Shown: positions 47,030 to 59,889, numbered from the stretch's first letter. The stretch: 64,000 nt of DNA from Annona cherimola (GCA_030490835.1 CM059977.1:15967399-16031398); one strand, 5' to 3'. The notes: generated by a model not told the origin, from the sequence alone. Numbers and translations are program-made.

Positions 47030-50000
47030 ATGCATGTGCAGGCACATATGTCTGGACAGATATCAGGGCAGGTGCCTAATCAATCTGGTCCCCAGCTGTC
47101 TGGCTTAGCCCAGCAGAATGGCAGTTCTCTTCCTTCACAGATGCCCAGCTTTGGGGCTATGCTGAACTCAGGTAGCATGGATCCTGAAATGGTCTTGGCA
47201 CGAAAATACATGAGGGAGAAAATGTAAGTTCTCTCCTGTTTGTTTTCATCTGAAGAATTGGGGATTTTGATGCACACTAGCTTGTATTATTGTTGCAGTG
47301 GTGGATGTCCTCTATGAATTATCCAACATCTAAGTTGGTCGAAACACCCATCACGCAACATGTGATATTAAGCCATCAACATAAGTTGATATTCTCTAAA
47401 ACATTGTAAATAGTGGCGACTTTGCAAATGTTACTTAAGTAATTTCAACAGAAAGAACTTCACCGTTTTCTTTTCTATTTTGTTAGCTGTAACAAGGTTG
47501 AATTTAACTGTTGCATCTTTCAATTTCTTTTTGCAGCTTCCAGCTTTTCCAACGGCAACATCTTCCTCAACAGTGGCAGCCGAGGTTATCGGAACTTGTG
47601 AGGCGTGTGGAGGAGTCATTATATAGGAGTGCTTCTTCAAAGGTTAGCATGGAATGCTGATGGATTAACTGGTTTTAGTACTTGGGATTTATTTGAGAAA
47701 TATAGAATATCATAATTGTATTGTGTGTAGTGGTGGTGGTTTGAAAGTTGTTGGTCATCCAACCTTGCTGCCTACTTGGTATCTGTGGGGTGATCTTATA
47801 CATTTTGATTTCCAACATCAATGCAAATATAAGATTTTAGCAAAACATATTGACGTGAATGTTTCTTGTTTACGCAAATTTTTTTGCAATTTTTATTATT
47901 AGATGAATCCAACCATTTCCTTGTTTCCTTCTTAATCCAATTTAGTCTATATTAACTGGTAGAGAGCTTGTTGAAGCAGAAAAATTTTTGCTGAGTATTG
48001 ATGAAGAAATTCCATTACTTTCCATGGTTCTGCATGATTTTTTAAACAAGTTTTTGTTATTCTTCTTGATACTGGCAACAAATTGGTGATGCCATTACAT
48101 CCCTGGTGTCCCCACTGGTTGACAGCACATGCAACAATGCTAGCCTTATGCTTGAAGCACATCAAATCTGATTTTGTTGCTGTGAAACTAAGTAGTTTTT
48201 TGGTTCTTTTTGTTGTCAATCTTTGTCATTTGAAATTTATATTTTTTAATTATCTTTCGCTAATTGTTGAATTTTTACATTTCTATTGTCCTTTAGGAGG
48301 AGTACATGAACCTGGAGACACTGGAGCACCGTTTACAAACTCTGATTAAAAATATACCTACCAATAATCAAAACCAACAGCTACCAACAATGATACCAAC
48401 TCCTGGAATGTTGCAAAATAGCAATCCGAATTCAGTAGTCTCAACTGGGGAAAACTTCTCTAATCCAATGAGTACAGGGAATGTGTTGGCTTCCGTCAAT
48501 GGTTCTAGTGGTGGTGTACACAGCAGTTCCTTTAACACATCTGATGGTAATTTTAATGGTTTTAGTTTTTTATATTATGCTTTTTTTTATTTGCTTGTTA
48601 TTGTAGCGAAGTAGTTTTTGCATCTGCAGGAGCCATGTCTAATGGATATCAACAGTCGTCTTCCAATATTGCTATTGGCTCTGCTGGGAATAATATAATA
48701 GCAGCAATGAATGTGCCTAGAATGGCAAGTCAAATGATTCCTACTCCTGGACTAAACAACCCTCAATCAATGCCCATGAATTCTGAAAGTTCCAATGGGG
48801 GCGGTTTCTCAACTGCTGAATCAACACTGGTATCACACCAGCAACAGTCAAAGCAGTACATTGGAGGTCCAAATAACCGTGTGCTGCAGAACCTCAGTGG
48901 TCAAATGGGTACTGGAATGAGATCAAACTTGCCACAAAAGCCTTCTTCCTATAGCTTTTCAAATGGGGCTCTGAATGGTGGATTGGCAATGATTGGGAAC
49001 AATATACAGTTGATGAATGGGCCTACGGTGTCTGAGGGTTATATAGGTGGTTCTGCATATGGTAATTCTCCCAAACCTCTACAGCAATTTGATCAGCAGC
49101 AATTGATGCAGAGTAAGCTTGCTCTCTCTCTCTCTCTCTCTTCCCCCACCCCCCACACCAAACAAAACTCTTCCTCCAACTCCCCTCCTCACCAGCACCA
49201 CACTCTTTAATACAGGAGGCTACATTCCTGTTTTTCTGTGTAGCGACATTGACTCTGCAAATGTTTCCTCTGACAGATGTCTATGGCTTGAATGTTTCTG
49301 ATCTGCATGGGGCAGGCAACCTATATGGCCCTGCAACATCTGTTGCTACCACTATGAACAACCAGAATATGAATTCTGCTGGCATGCAGTCTAAGATGAA
49401 AGCAAACTCAGGCTTACTGGCACACCAACCTAATATTCAGACGATGCAACATATGACTCACATGAAGCCTCAAATGGTTGATCATCAGGGAAAGATGAAT
49501 TTTCAACCATCTCATTCGAGTCAGGAGCATTTACTGCAACCTCAGCAACAAATGCAGAACTTTCAACAACAGAAGGTTCAACAACTGAACAGTCATCCAC
49601 CATATTCACAGTTTGTCCAGCAACAGAATCAACAAAAGCAACAGAATCAACAACCTGACCAGCTTTTGCTGAAGAATGATATATTGCGGCAGTCACAACT
49701 AGCATCCAATTTAGCTGGTCAAATATTACCTGATCATGGAATGGAAGCCCATAATGAAGCTTTGCATTCAAAGGTTCCTGAACACCTTTCCGAATTACAA
49801 AACCAATATCAGCAGAGCATGCTTACTGAAGATCGTTCTAAAGGAAATCAGTTACTCTCCCATTCTTCTGGACCTCAGGATTTTCATGCTTCGTTCACAC
49901 AACCTCAGCAACAAATGCAGCATATGCTGCACTCGAACCAACAGACAACTGAGCCACAACATAATTTCAATAGCCTTTCCTCTGGGTCACAGCCTGAGAT

Positions 50001-53000
50001 GCTCATGCAGGGTCACTGGCATGCTCAGTTGCAAGAGAAATCCCATTTACCAGACAACTCGTCACTCGAGCAGCATGTCCAGGAGGAGTTTCACCAACGG
50101 ATAACTGGAAAAGATGAAGCTCAACGTCCCCATCTTGTAGAAGGATCTCTTGTTTCTTCCCAGGGTGCTATTTCACATAGCAGTTCAGTGCCTCAAGTGT
50201 CAAGAGGACCTGCAGGTCGGCCTGAAAATGGCACTCGTGAACAACAATACTTCAATCAGAGGAGGTGGCTATTATTCCTGCTCCATGCTCGTTATTGTCC
50301 TCATCCTGCTGGTAAATGTCCTGAACCCAATTGTGTTAAAGTTCAAGATTTGTTGAAGCATATGCAAAGTTGCACAGGAGGTGACTGTATCTACCCTCGC
50401 TGTGAACGTTCAAAGACAATGATTCAGCATTATAAAAATTGTCATGAGCCAGATTGTCCTGTGTGTAAGCCAGTTGAAGCTTATGTTAAAAAACACAGTT
50501 CTGTACGACCTCGGCCTTCAACTGAGCCTGCTAGACTGAATTCAGCAAATGGCTCTTGGAAGCCTCTTGATGGTGGACTTACTGCCACCACAGCAATAAA
50601 GGCAGGTGCATCCACCACTGAAATCACAGAAGATCTGCAATCAGTGAAGCGCATTAAGACAGAGCATCCTTCTCCTCTGCCTAAAAGGGAAAGTTCTCCA
50701 ATTTCAGTTTCTTTCATGAACCAATGTCATGCTCCAAAAGAATCACCTCTACAAGTAAGCCAACAGACAGAAGGGCCTGCATATGCAAAAAATGAGTCTA
50801 TAGAAGGAAAAGCAGAACCATCTCTAAGTTATGGGCATGTGACTTCACCTAATTTGACAATCATTAAGAAAGTTGAACCCGAGAATGCATATACTGTGAA
50901 GTCTGAAGCTGAAGCTCATATTCCAATTGAACCTGCTGCTAATTTAAAGCAAGACGTGCAGGTTGAGAATGTGACTGATCATTCTGGTCTGGAAGTAAGG
51001 CAGGAGGCAAATTCACAGCCTGATCAGCTAGCTGGGACAAAAACAGTGAAGCCAAAGATAAAAGGCGTTTCACTGACTGAACTGTTCACTCCAGAACAAG
51101 TCAGATCGCACATTACAGGCCTCAGGCAATGGGTTGGGCAGGTTAGTTTCTTAAAGAATACTAAATAATGTTTTTTGGGTTTCTTTTTAGCATTTTATTC
51201 TCAGTAATTTCAAAATGCAGTCTGCAGGATCTGTTAGATGCACAAAAACTTAGATGCACAAAAACATCTATGCTTAAGTGACCAAATTACATGCATTTCA
51301 AGGTTTCTGCTTTTGATGGGTTTGTTCTGTGAGCGGTTGCTGATAAGATTATTGTGTTATTGCAATCGTGCTTATCCTTTTGATGACTGTAAAGTCATGA
51401 TAAGATTTATTGACTAGCCACCGTGATAAGATTACTATTTAGTCATGAATAAATTTCTTCTCCAGTCATTACACTAAGATACTCTGTAGTCACAATGAGA
51501 TTTTATTTTCTTTGTTTTGAACTAAAGATGAAAAGGAGTCGATTTGACTATTTATGCACAACAATATGGTTAACTGAAAGATAAAACTTATCCTAACCAA
51601 ATTGTATCAGTGACAATGCAAACACATCCCGTCACCAAGTCAGAATAGTACATCAGTTATGCTGCATTAGTTATGAGCTTTTCTTTTGTTAAATACATAG
51701 ACAAAGTTGATGATTTTGTTTTTGCTTATGATGCCTTGCATTTGCAAAGCGATTGAAATAAGGGTGAAGATCTAATCTGTCATAAACTTCTCCAATTTCA
51801 TTATGGGTACTGTGTTGCATCTCTCTCTACCCAAAGGATGGAGGCACATAATTATTAATTGATAAGAGAGAGAACCACAGTATCCTGTGTTTGATATTGA
51901 CTTCTGATATAGCCGAGGGATCACATTTTCTGGGAGTGATTGGGTTTAGTTATGTTTCTGCAGAGCAAAGCAAAGGCTGAGAAAAACCAAGCAATGGAGC
52001 ATTCCATGAGTGAGAATTCATGTCAGTTGTGTGCTGTGGAAAAGCTTACATTTGAACCGCCTCCTATATATTGCTCACCTTGCGGTGCACGCATCAAAAG
52101 AAATGCAACGTATTATACTGTTGGAACTGCTGACACGCGTCACTATTTCTGCATTCCATGCTACAATGAGGCCCGTAGTGACACAATAGAGGTTGATGGA
52201 GTGCAGCTCTACAAGGCAAGAATGGAGAAAAAGAGGAATGATGAAGAGACAGAGGAATGGGTTAGTATTTTTTCAGTTTATTGTCAATGATGGCAAACTT
52301 CCATTTATTTTATCTATGTGCATTCCTTTGCTTGCAGTGGGTTCAATGTGACAAATGCGAAGCTTGGCAACATCAAATATGTGCTCTTTTTAATGGTCGG
52401 AGGAATGATGGAGGGCAAGCTGAATACACTTGCCCCAATTGTTATATTGCGGAAGTTGAACGAGGAGAACGCAAACCATTGCCACAGAGTGCTGTTCTTG
52501 GAGCAAAAGATCTCCCAAGAACAATACTTAGTGATCACATTGAGCAGCGTCTAGCTAGACAGCTGAAGCAGGAGAGGCAAGACAGGGCAAGGGTTCTTGG
52601 GAAGAATGCTGATGAGGTAGGATTCAGTAATATTTTTGGTGGTTCTTGTTGAAATTAGAAATGTTATTATTTTATTTGCTTGGTATGAAGATCTACCTGC
52701 TGCTACCCGCTGCCAGCACTCCGTAACTTAAGATTAGGCTGTAATATTTTCTGATCCAGTTCATTGTCATGACATTCATGGTGTTATTCCAGATAGCTAT
52801 CTGAACTCTTCTTGCTTATATTTCTGTTTTCATTATTATTTATTACTGAAAATAAAGTAATACCCACGGGTATGTATGGCTGTCAAATGGATTACAGTAT
52901 AAAGAGAGAAGAGTAGTATTTAGTGCCAAGGTAATACGCATGGATAACATGCACGACAGTCAAAATGAGTACAATGTAAGATATGGATTACTAGTTAGTG

Positions 53001-56000
53001 TCAAGTGCCATCATCGATACCATTTAGAAGGTCATAGATAATTTGAGTTTCAGCATAACGATTATATAACATGGAACAGACGGCCTGAATAGGCAGGCAA
53101 TGAAATTCTTCAAGGGTGCTGAGACATTTTTGGATCATATATTAACATGGCTGGCTAGAAATGCAAAATCTGGGTTTGCTGCTGAGTTTCTTTTCAATGC
53201 TTTTGTAGTTCACATTCTGCAAGGTTAGCTCCGCTGACTAATATTCAACATAAGTGAGCTGATCCATGGTTGCTATATCCAGGTGCCAGGTGCAGAGTCA
53301 CTTGTCATTAGAGTTGTTTCATCAGTTGACAAAAAATTGGAAGTGAAGCAGCGCTTCTTGGAGATTTTTCAGGAAGAGAATTATCCAACTGAATTCCCAT
53401 ACAAATCCAAGGTGAAACCCTTACAATTGATTTTGGAACATGAAGAAAATATTGACATAGTCTTGTTAAACATTTTTTGGAACGAGAGAAGAGTGTATAT
53501 TAATTGACTGAAGATGGATTAGCTTTCAAGTTCTCATTTGTTTATGCCCCTGGCAATGTATCTTTCAGGTCATTTTGTTGTTTCAGAAGATAGAAGGTGT
53601 GGAGGTGTGCCTGTTTGGTATGTATGTGCAGGAATTTGGATCAGAATGCCAATTCCCAAATCAGCGTCGTGTTTATCTTTCATATTTGGACTCTGTCAAG
53701 TACTTCAGGCCCGAGATAAAGACAGCGACTGGGGAGGCTTTACGTACATTTGTATATCATGAAATCTTGGTACTTCTCATCTTTGGATTGGATCATAATC
53801 ATTTTATGATTATTTCGACTATCTTTAGTAGTTATAGAATTTTTTTTTAAATTTTTTCTTTTACGTTGGTTTTATTTGGTCTTATGAGCGAAGACAGCAG
53901 AGCCTTATACATTGGTGATTTGGTGTCTCATTTATTTCTGTGGGTTTGTTCTTTTCCAGATAGGATACCTTGAATACTGCAAGAAGCGTGGTTTCACTAG
54001 CTGCTATATATGGGCTTGTCCACCATTGAAGGGTGAAGATTATATATTATATTGCCATCCTGAGATTCAGAAGACACCGAAGTCAGACAAACTCCGGGAG
54101 TGGTGAGTTTGATAATCTAGCAATTACATTATGTCAAATTTTCTTGTGTGTTTGCTTCTTACTTCCGTCATTTGCCTTCATATTTTCAGGTATCTGTCCA
54201 TGCTGAGGAAAGCTGCCAAAGAAAGTATTGTGGTTGATCTTACTAATTTATACGACCATTTTTTCGTATCTAATATGGAGTGTAAGGCCAAGGTAACTGC
54301 AGCTCGTTTGCCCTATTTCGATGGCGACTATTGGCCTGGTGCTGCAGAAGACATGATTAATCAACTTCGTCAAGAAGAAGATGGTAGAAAACAGCAGAAG
54401 AAAGGAAAGACGAAAAAGACTATCACAAAAAGGGCTTTAAAAGCTGCAGGACAAGCTGATCTTTCTGGCAATGCCTCGAAGGACGCCCTTCTAATGCAAA
54501 AGGCAAGGTTTTCCTTGTGTCTATTCTTCATTTGTTCACAAGACATCAACACCAAACCATTAAATTGTAAAATTAGGTTCTGTTTGGGAAGATGTAAAAG
54601 TAGGAAAAGTGTGTATGGAAAATGATAGAGTGATGTCTTAGGAGTAAAAGAATAAAGTTAAAATAGATTAGGTGGTTGTTTGAAAAAATGTGAAAAATGA
54701 TTGAAATGCAGAGGTGATAATAAAAAAAGTAGCGTAGAGTGAGTTAAGATTTCAAATCATATCAAAAGGTATGTGTGGGAAGAAGTGCGGATTTTTTTTC
54801 TTTTAACCTTTACATGTTCTCAAACTCACCCTTAATTGAAAGAAGGGATTCTGAAGGTGGGTTTCTGTGTGTGTTTTGCTTTATATTCAATTTGCATAAT
54901 GAATTTGTCAGCCATAGGATTTTTGTAACATTATCATGTGCTTCTCTTGCTTCACAACCAAATTATCTGACGACATTTCTTCATTACCTTATTTGCTTAT
55001 GTATGTTTGATCTATTGTTCTGTTGTAACTCTGTTTTCCATATGAATGTTCTTTTTCTACAGCTTGGTGAAACGATATGTCCAATGAAGGAAGATTTTAT
55101 CATGGTTCATCTACAGCATGCATGCAATCATTGTTGTATTCTTATGGTATCAGGAACCCGCTGGGTCTGCAATCAATGCAAAAATTTTCAGCTGTGCGAA
55201 AAGTAAGCATTCTATTGCCTGTCCCATCATGTTATCTGCCAGAACTTGTTCTGTATCCTTTTTGCTTACTTCAATGATATGCAAGTTTGCATTTTGATCA
55301 ACATGGTCATTCTTGCTGGCCATGGAAAAACTTGTGATTGAATTTACTGATGATCATTTTCCTTACGAACCATTTGAACTTGTTTTTCCGTCACTTTAAT
55401 CTGAGTATCTTTCTTTAGGCTTTGATGCAATTATTAGTGTTTAAGAATTTATTTTTCCCCCATATTAATATGCTTAATTGAATTGATATGCACTTCTTTT
55501 CTGATCTCTAGTATAAGAGCAAATACATTTATTTTACAGGAAGACATTAATATTTTCTAAGTTTGTTTGTAGCATCTGATTTTCTATCCACATAAATAGT
55601 CAAAACTGTTGAGATCTATCTTTTATAAGATTCTGCCAGTGTATGTTTTCGGTGCTTCTATTTGATTTATTTTTGTACCATTCTTTCTTGATGGTGGTGT
55701 TGTGGTCCGAACTTTTCTTTTTGTTTTTGTTTAGCAGGTGGAAAATAAGATTCACTCTTTTGCATATTATTCAAAACATTTTCCAGAAGTCCTTGTTATT
55801 CTTTTCCTTCTGTTTCTCAAAGGGGATGCATTTCTAGACAGACCTGGGAGACCATCGAACCCTACACCTCTTCCTTCCTTTCTTTCTTTTTTTTCTTGGG
55901 TTTTTTTTTTTTTGGGGCGGGGCGGGGCGGGGCGGGTTGGGTTTGGATTGACGTGGATGCTCAAAGCACAGTGGGTGCCTTTGTTGTCATGGGGAACCAT

Positions 56001-57461
56001 GTGATATCCACTAACACCTTTGAGTTGAGATTCCCAGTGCTCATTATTCTCATTTTCAATGCTATGTTGCTTCCATGAATTTAGTTGTACGCTGCAAAAT
56101 TCCGTGTATTTCTCATGTTCAAGACAATTTTACAGGTGTTATGATGCTGAACAAAAACTCGAAGAAAGGGAGAGACATCCCGTTAATGGCAGAGAGAAAC
56201 ACACATTTCATCCTGTGAGGCCTCTAGTTCAATTGCATCTTCTAATTAATGTGTTCTACATTTGTAATTCATCCAAATGCATGCCTCATCTTGTGTTTTT
56301 GTGTTTTAAGATCTTGTGATTTGGCTGACTCTTACAGTTGTAAAGTTCTCTAATTCAAGATGGAATCATCTGCAGGTTGAAGTGAACAGTGTTCCTGCAG
56401 ATACTAAAGATAAAGATGAGATACTTGAAAGTGAATTTTTTGACACCCGGCAAGCATTCCTTAGCCTTTGTCAAGGGAACCATTATCAATATGATACTCT
56501 GCGGAGGGCGAAGCATTCCTCGATGATGGTCCTATATCATCTTCACAATCCAACTGCACCTGCTTTTGTTACAACATGCAATGTCTGCCATATGGACATT
56601 GAAGCTGGACAGGGCTGGAGATGTGAAGTCTGCCCTGATTTTGACGTGTGCAGTAATTGTTATCAGAGGGATGGGGGTGTTGATCATCCACACAAGTTGA
56701 CAAATCATCCGTCAACAGCAGATCGTGATGCACAGAACAAAGAAGCGCGGCAGCAAAGAGTTCTGCAGGTATTTTTTCTGTTGAAATCTTACTATGAATA
56801 TGCAAATTTTCTCTAAATTTAAACCTGCAGATGAACATAAATAACAAGATGTTGAGATGAAATTTTTTTATGATGGAATTATCTGTAACAGTCATTGGCG
56901 ATATTTGAATTAGTAGTGATTTCCCGCTATTGGAATGGTGGCACATGGCCTTTCTAAGGATGAGATTGAGGGTTCAAGTCATCCCATTTGTTGCTTATAA
57001 CCTTTTTGTGCTTACATCTTTTTTGTTATGCTCTCCACAGCTTCGGAAAATGCTGGATCTTCTGGTGCATGCTTCCCAATGTCGTTTTCCGCATTGCCAA
57101 TATCCAAATTGCCGCAAAGTTAAAGGTCTTTTCCGCCATGGGATAAGTTGCCTTACCCGTGCTTCGAAGGGTTGTAACCTTTGCAAGAAGATGTGGTATA
57201 TCCTTCAGCTCCATGCTCGAGCTTGTAGAGACTCACCATGCCAGGTTCCCCGTTGCAAGTGTGTATCCATTCTTGTACACTGTTATTTGATGATGTCCAA
57301 CTCGACCATTTTAATGAAGCTAACTGTACATTTTCATGATGTTTAGAGATTTGAAAGAACATTTGAGGAGGTTACAACAGCAGTCTGATTCTCGACGTAG
57401 AGCTGCAGTAATGGAGATGATGCGGCAGAGAGCAGCGGAGGTTGCAGGGAACAGTGGATAA
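47030..57461 (+). CDS. HAC1: p300/CBP-type histone acetyltransferase, HAC1-like, 16 coding exons
   Basis: Exons: 47030-47223, 47537-47642, 48297-48546, 48630-49112, 49277-51141, 51964-52260, 52338-52616, 53283-53411, 53569-53769, 53960-54102, 54190-54502, 55063-55202, 56136-56214, 56376-56768, 57041-57258, 57347-57461. Phases agree throughout. The product is about 1734 residues; Arabidopsis HAC1 is about 1700. Order of parts: HAC-typical start ([16 protein letters not shown]); Ser/Asn/Gln-rich region with a Gln/His-rich stretch in exon 5; TAZ zinc finger about 665-750; PHD-type Cys/His cluster about 986-1100; p300-type catalytic region about 1115-1440 with [20 protein letters not shown] and [19 protein letters not shown] (1284-1302); ZZ finger about 1441-1485; second ZZ 1561-1605; C-terminal TAZ about 1625-1710. 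The family acetylates histones in the nucleus as a transcriptional co-activator. One intron (after 54,502) is GC-AG. The exon 4/5 junction residue is the least certain. Confidence 0.93.
49121..49142. repeat. (CT)n microsatellite in a HAC intron
   Basis: A CT run just after the exon 4 donor (GTAAGC at 49,113). It adds to the pyrimidine content of a very short intron (49,113-49,276). Confidence 0.8.
54503..55062 (+). other. GC-AG intron of the HAC gene
   Basis: The exon ends ATGCAAAAG and the intron begins GCAAGG. The acceptor is TTTTTCTACAG|CTTGGTGAA. Using the nearby GT (GTTTTC, five bases later) would break the frame into the conserved [12 protein letters not shown] block. The GC donor keeps it and matches the usual AG|GCAAG(T/G) pattern of GC-AG introns. 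Confidence 0.75.
54576..54831. mobile_element. Tourist-like MITE inside the GC-AG intron
   Basis: The element is 256 bases long. The left end GGTTCTGTTTGGGAAGATGT pairs with the reverse complement of the right end (GGGTGAGTTTGAGAACATGT) over about 30 bases. A TTA repeat flanks it (54,573-54,575 and 54,832-54,834), the target duplication expected for PIF/Harbinger Tourist elements. This is the best preserved copy of the family seen across the window. Confidence 0.75.
55880..55940. repeat. T-run and GGGGC tandem repeat in a HAC intron
   Basis: A T homopolymer is followed at about 55,914-55,935 by four to five units of GGGGC inside the large intron between exons 12 and 13. A G-rich strand of this kind could form a quadruplex. 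Confidence 0.7.
56925..56995 (+). mobile_element. Possible SINE fragment in a HAC intron
   Basis: GAGGGTTCAAGTCATCCC is a good B box, with TGGTGGCACATGGCC upstream as a poor A box. Only about 70 bases look SINE-like, so this is a fragment at best. Confidence 0.25.
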
Positions 57462-59019
57462 TCAACTTGTACAGTGAGAGGATCTTTAGAAGAAATTCTA
57501 AGAATATCCTGAAGTGTCTGTCAGAAAGGGCAGTTGTACAAATATCTGCTGTAGGGGTGAAGAAGCTGGGCACATTTAGATTCTGGGGAATTTGACGAGT
57601 TTGTCGCTGCAATGGTAAGAAAAACTCTTGTGGAAGAAAAGAGTTGTTGCTGGCTCTCGCAGCTTGCTTCTCCTCTACAATGCTCTAACCATATCCATCC
57701 AACTTGCCTCCTCATGTCGTCATTCCTGACTTGGCTGGGAAGGTAATTCTTTGATTTGTCCAGAATTCCCATGTGCCATCTTGTCGCTAGGTGGCAGTTG
57801 TACTATAAAATGGTCCTAATTTGTGGTGTCTTCCATTTGGAAATTCGGGGGCGTCTTTCTTTTCTTTTACTCTTTTTGTTTCTCAATATCTTGTTCTTTT
57901 CTTGGGCGGGGCAGCTCTTGCAGCATTTGTTTCACTATGCTGCCCTCATTTCTTTTTGTAGAATGAATGCCTTCTATTTAAATATGGGAAAAAAAAAAAA
58001 TAAGTACTAAGTGATTTCAGTCTTCCATTTTCTGAGCTTTTCCCCCTCAAGCAAGAAAACTCTCAAGGCCTTCATCTGTCAGTTGTGAAGATTTAGGTCT
58101 TCTCCAATGTATATATCTTTAATATATATTATAGTTGTTCTTTGATGATCTTGTTGGAATTAATGCTACTCCGGCCTGCTATTTCTCGCTGCTTTTTTTT
58201 GGTGTGATAAACTATGAAGTACCGTGGTTTCCCCCCTTTTATTATTATTATTATTATTATTTTTCCATCATGGTATTCTAGGCGATTAATGTAATTGTTT
58301 TAGTAGGTGACCTCTAATCTTATCAGGTACATTGGATACCCTCGAAGTAGAAATGTTTTTAGAATAATTGATTATCAGCGAATCGGCTCTACTTTTATAA
58401 AAAAAAAAAAAAAATTTGTCATCCTAAGCCAGCTGTTGTCGAATTCTTGTTCTGACAGCGATAACATTCGCGGTTATTATCGTTGTTGGTGATGATTGTG
58501 GTCCCTCCCTCCCTCTACATTCCCTAACTGGTCCGACCATGTAAGCGCAGGCAACAGCTCTCTGTGTGCATGGCAACTGCTCTCAATGTACGCCCGGATG
58601 GTCAAGTAGTGGAGTCATTATTGCATTTTCATCGTGATGCTACTATTCTAGTTTTTGTATTCTTCTTTTGGAATTCTCGCTCTTTATAATTCCAGGGCCA
58701 CAATCCATCTGAAGAGGAACAATCTCCCCTACTGCCCATGTAAACCTCAACGTTCGTCTTCTTATATTACAGATTCCAAGATTGAAATAAAAGCGAGCAA
58801 TATCTATTTTTAGGAGTGCCACATCAGTATGGCTTACAGTACCCTTGCGGGGAATATATATATCACAGTAATTAGGGTGCAGTTGGCAGCAAATGGGACC
58901 CCCCAATCCATGATGAAATCAAAATCTCACTGTTCATATGATTTAACATAATTCATTTTGTCATGCTACCAAAAGTTATTCTAATTCGAGTCTTGGTTAG
59001 GTCCTACCTTCTCAACGAT
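57462..59019 (+). other. 3' UTR of the HAC gene and downstream intergenic DNA
   Basis: The UTR probably extends to about 58,000; sequence to there is mixed and T-rich with a closing A run at about 57,988-58,001. A (TTA)n microsatellite occupies about 58,238-58,262 and an A run about 58,400-58,414. About 58,640-58,910 has a minus-strand open stretch of 87 codons that I cannot relate to any protein. Confidence 0.4.
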
Positions 59020-59028
59020 ATAGATTTT

Positions 59029-59294
59029 GGAATCCGGTTTAATGCATCAGGGTGTACTGCATTTATTATTATTTTTTTTTTGAAAAGTTTTTCATGATAT
59101 TGTTAATCTAAGTGTATTTAAAATGTATATCAATTTCTACCATTTTTGGAGGTTTTTAGATATTTTTTATTTTTAAAAACCAATAGCGTTTTTAGTAATT
59201 TTAATATACTTAGATTAACAATTGTGTAAAAAAATTTTTTCTAAAAAAATAAAAAAGTAGGTGCAGTAAACTCGGGTGCATTGGATCGAGATCC
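59029..59294. mobile_element. Foldback MITE with 9-bp TSD (diverged CACCCGGGTG family)
   Basis: Flanked by a perfect 9-bp repeat ATAGATTTT (59,020-59,028 and 59,295-59,303). The left end GGAATCCGGTTTAATGCATC pairs with the reverse complement of the right end (GGATCTCGATCCAATGCACC). The inner arms hold ATTGTTAATCTAAGTGTATT and AATATACTTAGATTAACAAT, an almost exact inverted pair. The 9-bp duplication supports Mutator-superfamily mobilisation. Confidence 0.8.
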
Positions 59295-59299
59295 ATAGA

Positions 59300-59640
59300 T
59301 TTTTATGTAAATTATGGAGAACAATTATATTGTATATATATGCATTAGAATATTATAATACTTTATAGTATGACTTATCCAATAGGATGGATGGTTTAGA
59401 TATTTAAGTAACAACTTTGAAATTGATGTATAAAGTAAACAATTTTATTACATTAATCTTATACCTTTTTAAGATGAGATTGTGTACATTTGGTTTTCAT
59501 AAAATTTGGTGGCTCAAATAAATAATTTTAAATACAATTGGTGAATTGAATTTTAATTTTATCATTAAGTGGGCCTCAATTGCAACCAAATGGGGGCTAC
59601 ATTTTTTTGATTGGTGTATATTTACATCATGTCTCGAAAC
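59300..59640. repeat. Dispersed AT-rich repeat fragment
   Basis: Phrases AATTATGGAGAACAATTATA, TGCATTAGAATATTATAATA and ACTTTATAGTATGACTTATC recur, diverged, near 62.2 kb. The ends are not defined. Confidence 0.45.
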
Positions 59641-59659
59641 CCTTATTATTACAATTTTT

Positions 59660-59805
59660 TTTCAAAGGGAGAAAATAAGCTCTCAAATATGAATAGGGGA
59701 GACAATTGCTCCTTATCAAGGCCGAAAATCCCACCCAGTGGAACTCGATCCCACGCACACAATAGCTCCAGTGCCTTATTTAGCCTCGGTTGGCAATAAG
59801 GGCTA
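59660..59805 (-). mobile_element. SINE-like sequence, minus strand
   Basis: Read on the minus strand, GGGATCGAGTTCCACTGGG is a B-box-like sequence, preceded by a weak A-box region (GGCTAAATAAGGCACTGGAG). It resembles a tRNA-derived SINE head but is incomplete. Confidence 0.35.
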
Positions 59806-59818
59806 CATCTTAGCATAT

Positions 59819-59820
<2 letters not shown>

Positions 59821-59863
<43 letters not shown>
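59821..59863. repeat. (TA)n microsatellite
   Basis: About 21 uninterrupted TA units. Confidence 0.95.
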
Positions 59864-59866
<3 letters not shown>

Positions 59867-59889
59867 CAAAATAGGGAAGTGTTCACATT

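Noticed and set aside
49430..49771. Minus-strand 113-codon frame inside HAC exon 5
   Set aside because: Shadow of the Gln/His-rich coding stretch; CAA/CAG repeats leave the opposite strand open.
54496..54510. Using GT at 54,508 as the donor of the HAC intron
   Set aside because: It adds five bases and shifts the frame against the conserved LGETICP block, while the GC donor keeps frame.
59821..59863. TA repeat as a replication or recombination site
   Set aside because: An ordinary microsatellite; nothing else supports a special role.
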